A stretch of DNA of 64,000 nt from Opitutaceae bacterium. Its GTDB lineage: Bacteria > Verrucomicrobiota > Verrucomicrobiia > Opitutales > Opitutaceae. The notes under the pieces are model-generated. The model was not told the origin of the DNA and searched no databases. It saw only the letters and a list, made by a program, of their open reading frames with translations. Position numbers and translations under genes: made by a program. This document shows, piece after piece, positions 13,003 to 20,394 of the stretch (its first letter is position 1; each line of letters opens with the position of its first letter). Where the stretch lies: positions 1-64,000 of the forward strand of contig JAIXQE010000176.1 in assembly GCA_027485815.1 (NCBI GenBank). Reading direction: 5' to 3'.

Positions 13003-15303
13003 TCAGAAGCGCCGGGTGAGGCGAACGCCATAGGTGCGCGGGTCGCCGGCGACAAAGGTCGGGATGCCGAAGGCGCCGCCGGTGTTCCCGGCGTCGATGA
13101 TGTACTGCTGGTCGCGCAGGTTGTCCGCGTAGCCGGTCACTTCCCAACGTTGGTCGGCCGAGACGAAGGCGATCCGCAGCGCGAGGAGTCCGTAGCCATC
13201 CTGCCGCAGCAGCCCGCCCGCGTTGGCGTTGTTGTCGTCGAAGAAGTGCTTCGACTTGTACTGGTAACTGGGCGTCAGGCGGAAGGTGCCCGCCCCGGCC
13301 CACGGGAGGGAGAGGGTGGCCCCGAGGGAGTAGGTGCGCCGGGAGGTCAGGCGGAACGTGTTGCCGGCGAGCTGCTGGCGCTGGCCGCGATCATTCACCG
13401 CGTCGAAGGTCGCATCGGTGTAACCGAAGGTGGCGAAGGGGCTCAGGTTCGGGGTCAGGGCACCCTGGAGCGTGGCCTCGAAGCCCTTGCCCGTGGCGTT
13501 GCCGGCGTCGACCGTCGTCGTCAGGGGCGGCGGATTCGGATTCACCGCGGTGCTCTGGAAGTTCTGGTAGTCATAGCGGAACACCGAGGCGCTCCAGGTG
13601 ACGCGCCGGCCGAGCAGCGCGCCCTTCAGGCCGACCTCGTAGCTCCAGACGATCTCCTCCTGCAGCTCCACCGGGACATAGCGCCCGCCGACAAAGGAGA
13701 TGAGCAGCGTGTCCGGCCGGCGGCCGCGGGCGGCGCTGGCGAAGGCGCTCAGGCCGGGACTGAACTTGTAGCGGCCGACCAGCCGGGAGACCCACGAGCG
13801 GTAGTCCCGGCTCGCCTCGACCAGGCCGTTGGTCGGCGCGAAGAGCGCATTGGGGAAATTCGCCGCCGCGGTGGGAAAGCCGGCCGGCGTCAGCGCGTTG
13901 ACGACCTGATAGCCCGAGGTGACATCCTCGAAGGTCGCGCGCAGCCCTGCCGAAATCTCCAGCTGCGGGGTCAGGTTGAAGGTGCCATCGACGAAGACAT
14001 CATAGGCCTCGGTCGCGCCCGTCTGGGTGTATTCCTCCCGGTTGTAGGGGCGCAGCGGGCCGCCGGTCAGGGGATTGACGGCCAGAAGGGTATTGGGGCT
14101 CCCGTCGGGCAGGAACACGGGCACGCCGTTGCCCCGCAGGAGGAAGGCGGCGAACTGCCGCTCATCGGTGTAGAAGGGCACCCGGGCGGAGCCGCGCTCG
14201 TCAAAGAAGCTCAGGCCCGCGAAACCGCGGAAGCGCCCCCCGGCATCGTAGCTCAGCCGGAGCTCCTGGCTGAATTGGTCGCCCTGGTAATCCTCCGCGA
14301 ACTCGAGGATGTTCAGCCGGGTGCCGTCGGCGTCGAACGCCTCGAAGGAATCGAAGTCCCGGTACCCGGTGATGCTCGTCAGCGTGAAGGCGTCGTCGAA
14401 GTCGTGGGTGACGATCGCGGTCACGCCGGCGACGGTCCGATCGATGCGCAGCTCGGACCCGCGGTTCAGCTCGGCGGTGTCGAACGGACGGGTGTCGCCC
14501 CCGCGCGGCGCGAAGGTCCCGCTCTTGAACGAGGTGCCCGGCGGCTGGTCACGCTGGTAATTGAGGATCAGGTCCGCGGTGGTCGCGGAGGTCGGCTGCC
14601 AGCGCAGGCTGGTGCGGACCGCGAGGGTGTTCTTGCCGTTCAGATCCGACCCGTCCGCGACGTTCCGGATCGAGCCGTCGCGGTCCACATAGGTGAACGC
14701 CACGCGCGCGAAGACCTGGTTCGGCTGGAGCACGGTGTTGAAGGTGCCCGCCGCCTCCACCCGTCCGTAGTTCCCAAAGCCCGCCGTCAGCTGGCCCGCG
14801 TTGGTGTTCTGCGCCTTGTTCTGGATGATCGAGATCGCCCCGATCTGGGCACCCCGGCCAAACAGCGTCCCCTGCGGTCCCTTCAGCACCTCCACCCGCT
14901 CGAGGTCGAAGAGCTCCACCACGCTGCCCCGGGAACGGCTGATCGAGACGCCATCCTGGAAGATTGACACCCGCGTCTCCTGCCGGGGGTCGCCGCTGTC
15001 GGTGGTCACGCCCCGCACGTTGATGCCGGGATTGTTCGGCGACTGCTCCTGGATGAACAGGCCGGGGACGAACGGTGCCAGGTCCTTGAAGGAGCCGACG
15101 CCCATGCCCTGCAGGAAGGTCCCGGTGTAGGCGGTCACCGCGATCGGCACATTCTCGATCGCCTCGGTCCGCTTCTGGGAGGTGACCTCGAACTTGTCCA
15201 ACGCGACGACCTCGGTACCCGCCGGGGGCGGGACCGCGGCCCCGAGCGGGGACAGGGTGAAGAGGGCGGTCAGGACAAGGGGCGCGCGGGGAGGCTTGGT
15301 CAT
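13003..15303 (-). CDS. TonB-dependent receptor (766 aa)
   Basis: A signal peptide (MTKPPRAPLVLTALFTL) is followed by VVALDKFEVTSQKR, a typical TonB-box region, then the plug with VPIAVTAYTG, GINVRGV, FQDGVSISRSRGS, ERVEVLKGPQGTLFGRG and ISIIQNKA. The barrel ends RTYGVRLTRRF with a terminal phenylalanine. It resembles the large group of receptors for organic nutrients more than ferric-siderophore receptors. It precedes the FAD oxidoreductase gene on the same strand, so it may supply a phosphonate-type substrate. A site with two TCACCGGAG repeats 11 bases apart lies about 50 bases upstream of the ATG. Confidence 0.9.
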   Translation of the reverse strand: MTKPPRAPLVLTALFTLSPLGAAVPPPAGTEVVALDKFEVTSQKRTEAIENVPIAVTAYTGTFLQGMGVGSFKDLAPFVPGLFIQEQSPNNPGINVRGVTTDSGDPRQETRVSIFQDGVSISRSRGSVVELFDLERVEVLKGPQGTLFGRGAQIGAISIIQNKAQNTNAGQLTAGFGNYGRVEAAGTFNTVLQPNQVFARVAFTYVDRDGSIRNVADGSDLNGKNTLAVRTSLRWQPTSATTADLILNYQRDQPPGTSFKSGTFAPRGGDTRPFDTAELNRGSELRIDRTVAGVTAIVTHDFDDAFTLTSITGYRDFDSFEAFDADGTRLNILEFAEDYQGDQFSQELRLSYDAGGRFRGFAGLSFFDERGSARVPFYTDERQFAAFLLRGNGVPVFLPDGSPNTLLAVNPLTGGPLRPYNREEYTQTGATEAYDVFVDGTFNLTPQLEISAGLRATFEDVTSGYQVVNALTPAGFPTAAANFPNALFAPTNGLVEASRDYRSWVSRLVGRYKFSPGLSAFASAARGRRPDTLLISFVGGRYVPVELQEEIVWSYEVGLKGALLGRRVTWSASVFRYDYQNFQSTAVNPNPPPLTTTVDAGNATGKGFEATLQGALTPNLSPFATFGYTDATFDAVNDRGQRQQLAGNTFRLTSRRTYSLGATLSLPWAGAGTFRLTPSYQYKSKHFFDDNNANAGGLLRQDGYGLLALRIAFVSADQRWEVTGYADNLRDQQYIIDAGNTGGAFGIPTFVAGDPRTYGVRLTRRF

Positions 15304-15354
15304 TCCCGCGAGCGAGGAGCACCGCTGCCGCGCGTCAACCCGCTGCCGGTCTCG

Positions 15355-15393
15355 TCACCGGAGGTTCACCGGAGCGTGACCGGATGGTCACGC
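15355..15393. promoter_or_regulatory. Direct-repeat operator candidate plus hairpin upstream of a TonB receptor
   Basis: TCACCGGAG occurs at 15355-15363 and again at 15366-15374, an 11-base period, i.e. one helical turn. A perfect 8-base stem follows, GCGTGACC (15374) with GGTCACGC (15386) around GGAT. Direct repeats at 11-base spacing are typical of OmpR/PhoB-family sites. The hairpin could alternatively end transcription of the upstream hydrolase gene, but it lacks a T-run. Confidence 0.45.
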
Positions 15394-15415
15394 AAGGGCG
15401 CGGCCTCGGCCGGCC

Positions 15416-16819
15416 TCAGTGGTGCAGCTCGAGCAGGACGACCCGGTTCTCCGCGGCCGGCCAGACGCGGCCGGTCAGCTGCTCCGCGAGGGCCCCGGAG
15501 CGGAAGGCCGCCGCCACGGGCCGGGCGGTCGCGTCGGCCAGCTCCAGGCGCGAGACGGACACCCCCGCCACTCCCGGCGGGATCCCCGGCGGCGGGCTCT
15601 TGCCGTCGAGGATGACCTCGTCCCGCGGCAGCCCGAAATAGCCCCGGGGCCGGCTCAGGAGCACGACCGCCCCCGGCCGGTTCTCGGCAGGCAGCGGACG
15701 TTCCACCCGGAGGTGGACCAGCTGGCTGGAACGAAGGAACGGACCGCGGTAGAAATGCGTGATGGCGTGATCCGGGGCCGTGACCACGAACTCCAAGGTG
15801 GTTTGGGCGTCGGTCGCCAGCGGCCCCCAGTGGCCATCCTCGCTGACGGTGGCCCGGTAACGCGCGCCGCCGCGCCGCGCCCCGGTCGCCGGGTCGGTGG
15901 CGAAGATCTCCACCGTCGCTCCCGGGATGGGCAGGTTGGTGGGGCCGCCCGGACCGAAGCCGGTGACCTTGCCCGCCAGCCGGACTTCCGCCTCGGGCCG
16001 GATCTCGAGGGTGGTCGGAGCGCGTCCCGTCACGAAGCGGAAGGTCTCGGCGAACGCCTCGGCGTGGTAACTCACCTCCCGGTGATCGCGGCCCGGGAGG
16101 ACCACATTGGTGGCCCCGGCCAGGGCCGGTCCGTCGTAACTCACGCCCGTCGGCACGCCCTTGGCGCCGATCCACGCGCCATCCGGTTGGGCAAATTTAT
16201 CGTTTCGATCCGATCGCAGCGTCAGCCAACGCACCCCGGGCGTCACCTCTTCGCCCGGAGCCGCACCGGGAGGCGCATTGAGGGCGGTCAAGAAGGGCCC
16301 GGCGCCGTTGAACTCGCTGCCCGGCCGGAGCGCCGGGTTGGCCCAGACGCCGTGGTTCGGGGTCCCGCCGAGGATCGCCTGCGCGACCAGGGCCGCGCCG
16401 CCGTGGCGGGCGATGTAATTGCGGATCGCGAGGCCACCCCGGGAGTTCCCCACCAGAATGACCTTGCCGCCCCCGTGCGCCCGCGCGACGCGCGCCACCT
16501 CGGTCCCGAGGTGCCGAGCCAGGTCGTCCGCCGAGGTGCGTCCGGGCTGCTCCACCTGGTCGTCGTCGCGCGCCAGCGGGAGGGGCAGGTCCAGCGCGTG
16601 CAGCCGCTCCCGCGGCCAGCCGTTGCTCTCAAAGCGCCAGACGGTGGTGAGCCACAGCGCGGCGGAATCGCCGTTGCCGTGGACGAAGACCACCGGGGGC
16701 AGGGGCTCGGCCGCCGCGTGGACGCGGAGCCCGCAGGGCACCAGGAGCGACGCCAACAGGACGGTGCGGGCGAGGCCCAGGCGGACAAAGCAACGCCGGG
16801 AAAGCAGGGTAAGGGACAT
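15416..16819 (-). CDS. Secreted alpha/beta hydrolase, lipase/esterase-like (467 aa)
   Basis: The N-terminus MSLTLLSRRCFVRLGLARTV has a twin arginine and hydrophobic core, indicating export. The alpha/beta-hydrolase core shows the oxyanion-loop segment VVFVHGNGDS, the nucleophile elbow VGNSRGG (S126) and a candidate histidine in GRDHREVSYH. The last 190 or so residues form a beta-rich accessory domain beginning after TLEIRPEAEV. The family hydrolyses esters or lipids, but the substrate cannot be assigned. It lies upstream of the 13-15 kb receptor on the same strand and could belong to that transcription unit. In-frame codons before the ATG at 16819 look non-coding. Confidence 0.82.
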   Translation of the reverse strand: MSLTLLSRRCFVRLGLARTVLLASLLVPCGLRVHAAAEPLPPVVFVHGNGDSAALWLTTVWRFESNGWPRERLHALDLPLPLARDDDQVEQPGRTSADDLARHLGTEVARVARAHGGGKVILVGNSRGGLAIRNYIARHGGAALVAQAILGGTPNHGVWANPALRPGSEFNGAGPFLTALNAPPGAAPGEEVTPGVRWLTLRSDRNDKFAQPDGAWIGAKGVPTGVSYDGPALAGATNVVLPGRDHREVSYHAEAFAETFRFVTGRAPTTLEIRPEAEVRLAGKVTGFGPGGPTNLPIPGATVEIFATDPATGARRGGARYRATVSEDGHWGPLATDAQTTLEFVVTAPDHAITHFYRGPFLRSSQLVHLRVERPLPAENRPGAVVLLSRPRGYFGLPRDEVILDGKSPPPGIPPGVAGVSVSRLELADATARPVAAAFRSGALAEQLTGRVWPAAENRVVLLELHH

Positions 16820-17643
16820 CGGGGGGAGGAACGGAACGATGAAGTGGGGGGACGCGGCGGGGATTGCGGCCAAGTGCGGCCGGAGTTCAACCGCGTCCGT
16901 GTGACAATTCCGGGTCGCGCCGGGGCCGGAAGGATGGGGTGGCCAAACGGGGGGTGGCCGTTGCGCGTTGCAGCCGAGGCTAAAGGCGCCGGTAGCTCCG
17001 CGAACAGGTGGCCCCGCCTTACGCCTGGCTGGCTTGCGTCCGTTGGCTAGGTCTATCTGCCACGCTGCGCCCCGGCATCGGGAGCCACCGCGATGCGCAA
17101 CGCGCAAAGGCCTGACCCCGTCCCTTCGCCTTGCAGTCGGGGTGGCATACGTGCGGACCCAAGCGGAGTACCTTTCGTTCGAGGACGTTTCGGGTAGGCG
17201 CTTTCGTCCCGTCGGCCAGGGTAGGATACCCCGGCTACATCAATCCCCTTGGTTTCGGCACGAGCGGGGCGGACCCGCGGAGCCAAAGCAGCCCGAGGCC
17301 AGCCGAAACCAAGCGGGGCAGGCCGTGGTTCGCGGCCAAAGCCCCCCCCTTTCGGCTCCGATCGTCGAGGGGGCCCGCCGATACCGACGCGAAGCGAACG
17401 ATTTGATCCGCAATTCTTCCGGGGGCGCCAAGAGGCCGGCGGCGTAACTGATCTCGCCCGGAGGCAATCCCGCGGTTCGGCCCTTGGTCTGCTGGTCGCC
17501 ACAGCGACCTGGCTCGATTTCAGCTCGGCTGTCTTTTGGTCTCTTAGCCTCCCGGTCCCTCGCCCCTTTCACTTTCCAACTTTTCCGCTTTTAGACCTTT
17601 TACCGCTCATTCGCTTGGTGTCTGATCCCGCACCCCCCCCGAA
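16820..17643. other. Long non-coding gap with dispersed repeats
   Basis: No gene is credible in these 824 bases. TTGCGCGTTGC at 16961 and GCAACGCGCAA at 17097 form an 11-base inverted repeat. A copy of the dispersed hairpin repeat occupies 17157-17340. From 17400 to the MFS start the sequence is less GC-rich and shows no repeat, hairpin terminator or convincing promoter. Confidence 0.7.
17157..17340 (+). repeat. Dispersed hairpin repeat, copy at 17.2 kb
   Basis: The unit reads ACCTTTCGTTCGAGGACG, then TTTCGGGTAGGCGCTTTCG, then a hairpin at 17216-17234 (CCAGGGTA/TACCCCGG, loop GGA, one mismatch). GGCTACATCAATCC and GGGGCGGACCCGCGGAG follow, and finally AACCAAGCGGGGCAGGCCG. The same order of blocks recurs at 19147-19314 and in parts at 5.7-5.9 kb and 20.2-20.3 kb. 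Confidence 0.8.
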
Positions 17644-18897
17644 ATGGACTCCGCGCATCAACCAACTCCCGCAGCAGCTGCGCCCTCCGCGCTGCCGAGG
17701 GCGCGGATAATCCTGCTGCTCGCCGTGGTCGTTTGCGTCCCTGCCTTGATGATGATGATCGCGGCGGCGATCGGCGCGGCGGCTCCGGACCTCAAGGTCG
17801 TGATGAAGCTCACCCAGCCGCAGGTCGGGCTTCTCGCCGGGACATTCTTCGTCGCGGCGGGTCTCTCCTTGCCCTTGGCGGGTCGATCGGTCGATCGCTT
17901 TGGCCCGACCACTTGCGTGCTCGCGGGGCTGGCCATCGCCGCCACGGGCGCGGGAATCTTCGCCTTGGCGCATGGTCCCGCGCTGGCCATCGCAGGCTAC
18001 GCGCTCATCGGCGTCTCGTATGCGGTGGGACCTCCGGCTTACGGACTGCTCGCCGCGCGCACGCTCCCGCCGCGCGTGCTGCCCCTGGGCATGGCCGCGT
18101 TGTCCTTCTCGATCGGCGTCGCCGTTTCGCTCGGCTCCGCGGTCGGCCAAGCCCTGCCGGACGACGGCGGCTGGCGCATTTCGCTCCTCGCCCTCGCGGT
18201 CGCCGCGCCCGTGCTCGCCCTCATCATCTGGACGCTGCGTGGTCAGATCTCGGCCGCTTGCGGGCCGTTGGTCGCAATGTCCGGACCGGACGCCGCGGGA
18301 AAACTCTCGATCGTCAGCATCCTCGGCATCCGCGAGGTGCGGATCTGCTGCTTCGTCGCCTTCGTGATGGGTGGGACGCTCTACTCGGTGGGTTCGTTGT
18401 GGAGCGAGTTCATCTCGCGCGTGGTCTGGGAGCTCGCGGACGACCAGCGTGCCTTTATCGTGAGCTTGTATTGGGTCGCCACCATGCTCGGCGCGCCGAC
18501 GGCAGCGCTCATCGCGCTGAGGGCGAGTCCGTTTTTGCTCCTCCGGGTGATGACGGCGCTGGCGTGCCTTGCCGTCTCGGCCTGGGTGCTTGGTCCGCGC
18601 GTGATGGGGACAGCCCCGGCAACGCCGATCGTGATCTTCCTGGGTCTCGCTATCTCCGCGCTTCCCTTGGCGATGGCGTGCGCGGTGCGCAGCGGCCCGA
18701 AGCAGCGAGCCGGCACCTGCGTTGGCTTGGTGCAGTCCAGCAGCCTGATCGGGTCCTTCGCTCTGCTCTGGCTTCCTTCGCTGACGGTGCTGATCCCCGG
18801 AAGCACGGCGAGCGGGCGTGCTTTGGTGGGCGGCGCGGTCTTCGTGCTGCTCCTCGGGATCGCTCACGTCCTGACCTGGCGCCTGCGCGCCTTATGA
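17644..18897 (+). CDS. Major facilitator superfamily transporter (417 aa)
   Basis: Twelve hydrophobic segments are recognisable. The MFS loop 2-3 signature appears as LAGRSVDRFGP, and the central cytoplasmic loop is short (WTLRGQISAACG). Substrate-defining motifs are lacking; it could export drugs or import small organic compounds. It stands alone between two copies of the dispersed hairpin repeat and next to a toxin-antitoxin pair, with long non-coding flanks. This suggests an acquired segment. The start at 17644 precedes a short hydrophilic leader (MDSAHQPTPAA). Confidence 0.8.
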   Translation: MDSAHQPTPAAAAPSALPRARIILLLAVVVCVPALMMMIAAAIGAAAPDLKVVMKLTQPQVGLLAGTFFVAAGLSLPLAGRSVDRFGPTTCVLAGLAIAATGAGIFALAHGPALAIAGYALIGVSYAVGPPAYGLLAARTLPPRVLPLGMAALSFSIGVAVSLGSAVGQALPDDGGWRISLLALAVAAPVLALIIWTLRGQISAACGPLVAMSGPDAAGKLSIVSILGIREVRICCFVAFVMGGTLYSVGSLWSEFISRVVWELADDQRAFIVSLYWVATMLGAPTAALIALRASPFLLLRVMTALACLAVSAWVLGPRVMGTAPATPIVIFLGLAISALPLAMACAVRSGPKQRAGTCVGLVQSSSLIGSFALLWLPSLTVLIPGSTASGRALVGGAVFVLLLGIAHVLTWRLRAL

Positions 18898-19358
18898 TCC
18901 GCACGCCGACGGCCGCGAAGTCCTCACCGCACGCGAAACCCTCCCGGATCCGATCCCCCTGAAAATCCAGTTTCCGGTCGGTAAATCCAATGAGCTCGTT
19001 GTGCCGACCTTGGGTGAAATTGATGGGTGAATCCAAGCCGCAACCGGCTCTTGCGACATAAGGTCGCGGGTGCCCGCAGTAACGGAGTTCCAGCCCGAAA
19101 CCAAGGGGGGCAGGCTAGGGCAAGCCCAGGCGGCGCCAAGCAGAGTGCCTTTCGTTCGGGGACGTTTCGGGTAGGCGCTTTCGTCTGCGTGGACCGGGGT
19201 AGGATACCCCGGCTACACCGATCCGCGTGGTTGCGGCAGGGGTGGGGCGTCCCCGCGGAGTCGGCTAAATTTTGGCGTGCGGCGGTCCGGTGTAGCCGGG
19301 GCATCCTGCCCCGGTCCTTCGCGACGACCGCGCAGGGCGCCCCGCCGCCGCGGTACGA
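18898..19358. other. Non-coding gap with dispersed hairpin repeats
   Basis: Bases 18898-19075 show nothing recognisable. A block at 19096 (CGAAACCAAGGGGGGCAGG) matches those at 5.9 and 17.3 kb. A near-complete repeat unit with hairpin CCGGGGTA/TACCCCGG is at 19147-19280. A second hairpin in the opposite orientation, CCGGGGCA/TGCCCCGG, is at 19296-19314. The pair is thus inverted, about 80 bases apart. Confidence 0.75.
19147..19314 (+). repeat. Dispersed hairpin repeat, inverted pair at 19.2 kb
   Basis: The unit begins GCCTTTCGTTCGGGGACG and contains the hairpin at 19194-19212 (loop GGA) followed by GGCTACACCGATCC and TCCCCGCGGAGTCGGCTAA. An oppositely oriented hairpin with GGTGTAG in front lies at 19289-19314. 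The stem base pair next to the loop differs among copies (A-T, T-A, C-G) but pairing is always kept. Confidence 0.82.
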
Positions 19359-19733
19359 TCAGCGAATCAGCGTCGCGCCGGGGATCGCGGTGTCGAAGGT
19401 GGCGAGGGTGAGCCCGGCCGCCGTGGCGACTTGGACCAGGTACGCGTCGGAAGTTTGGCTGGGTTTGCTGCCCCACGCCGGGAATTTCGGCGAAGGGGCG
19501 CCCGCCACGAACCCGCCGGCCTGACGCTTGATCTCGGCGAGTGCCGTCTGGGCCTCCGCCAGGGAGAGGTTGAACACCTGCATCGAGACCCGGAGGAAGC
19601 CGAGTTCCGTTTGGGCGCACGTGCCGAGCGCCTTGAACCCCGCCGCCTTCGCCCAAGCATGAAATGCGTCGTGGCCGTGCGCGTTCGCGTGCCGCCACGC
19701 GAGCAAGGCGTTCACATCCAGGAGATAGTTCAT
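19359..19733 (-). CDS. vapC: PIN-domain toxin of a VapBC module (124 aa)
   Basis: The four acidic residues of PIN-domain ribonucleases are present: D6 (YLLDVNALLA), E43 (QTELGFLRVS), D96 (TSDAYLVQVA) and D114 (ATFDTAIPG). VapC toxins cut RNA, often initiator tRNA or rRNA, and are held inactive by the paired antitoxin. The ATG overlaps the antitoxin stop by 4 bases (ATGA). Length is typical. The module sits between repeat-filled non-coding regions, in keeping with a mobile or accessory origin. Confidence 0.92.
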   Translation of the reverse strand: MNYLLDVNALLAWRHANAHGHDAFHAWAKAAGFKALGTCAQTELGFLRVSMQVFNLSLAEAQTALAEIKRQAGGFVAGAPSPKFPAWGSKPSQTSDAYLVQVATAAGLTLATFDTAIPGATLIR

Positions 19734-19975
19734 GGGAAGTCGGCGAGCGCGGCGCGGATCTGCTCGGGCGTCACGACGGGGCCGCCCGCGTCCGTCGCAT
19801 CGTAAAGCAGGCCGGAAACCGGATGCCGCTTGATGACGCGGCGGCGGGCCGGTGCCGGTTTGGCGTCGAGCACCCGCGTGCGCAGGAAGGCGGACACCGT
19901 GGACTTCTCCGCGCGCGCCTTGGCGCGGATCACGCGCGCCTCTTCCGGCGAAACCTTGAAGGTGAGGGTCGGCAT
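19730..19975 (-). CDS. vapB: Antitoxin of the VapBC module, ribbon-helix-helix type (81 aa)
   Basis: The N-terminus TLTFKVSPEEARVIRAKARA and the following KSTVSAFLRTRVL read as a beta strand and two helices of a ribbon-helix-helix DNA-binding domain. The C-terminal part (LYDATDAGGPVVTPEQIRAAL) would wrap the toxin. It is the first gene of the pair. A palindrome with 9-base arms sits immediately upstream of its ATG, fitting autorepression by the toxin-antitoxin complex. Confidence 0.88.
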   Translation of the reverse strand: MPTLTFKVSPEEARVIRAKARAEKSTVSAFLRTRVLDAKPAPARRRVIKRHPVSGLLYDATDAGGPVVTPEQIRAALADFP

Positions 19976-19994
19976 GCGTATTACCGTAATACGC
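19976..19994. promoter_or_regulatory. Palindromic operator of the VapBC pair
   Basis: GCGTATTAC and GTAATACGC flank a single central C, a perfect inverted repeat with 9-base arms. It directly abuts the antitoxin start codon (19973-19975 on the minus strand). The AT-rich arms contain TAATAC, which could also be part of the promoter. Such a position suggests a leaderless or nearly leaderless transcript controlled by the antitoxin complex. Confidence 0.75.
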
Positions 19995-20195
19995 GCGTGG
20001 GGGCGGTCAAGGGGCCGGCTGGTCCGCTCAGGATGGAATCGTGCTGCCGGGCCGCCGTGGCGGGCGGACGGGTTTTCGTGGGGTCGGAGCGGGCCGGCGG
20101 CCGCCGTTTGGGCGGGCGGCGGCCGCGCTCCGCCGGGCGGACCAAATTGGGGGTGACGCCGCGGGGAGGGGTTTGAGGACCCGGGGCGGCGGCTC

Positions 20196-20340
20196 GGTGT
20201 AGCCGGGGCATCCTGCCCCGGTCCCTGCCGTCGGGAAAGCAGTCGGGCGGAGCCAGGCAGAGCGCCTTTCGTTCGGGGACGTTTCGGGTGGGCGCTCGGT
20301 GCCGTCGGCCGGGGAAAGCGTCCCTTGTACGTTCCGCGGC
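20196..20340 (+). repeat. Dispersed hairpin repeat, copy at 20.2 kb
   Basis: GGTGTAG and the hairpin CCGGGGCA/TGCCCCGG (20203-20221, loop TCC) are followed by a unit starting GCGCCTTTCGTTCGGGGACG. The unit ends in a decayed hairpin at 20312-20325 (CCGGGGAAAGCGTCCC). It lies in the 400-base non-coding gap between the VapBC operator and the cytochrome-type gene. The rest of the gap (19995-20195) is plain GC-rich sequence with nothing recognisable. Confidence 0.75.
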
Positions 20341-20394
20341 ACCCTTCCCGGGCTTGAGAAAACGGGGGCCGGCGTTTCGCTTCCGTTGCTCGCG

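Noticed and set aside
13003-15303. Second receptor considered as a siderophore receptor
   Set aside because: No iron-type plug landmarks or operator palindromes, unlike the receptor at 27.6-29.8 kb; context is the FAD enzyme and phnX.
17053-17502. Open frames on both strands in the gap at 17 kb
   Set aside because: They lie within repeat blocks whose other copies are disrupted in frame; no ribosome site or conserved composition.
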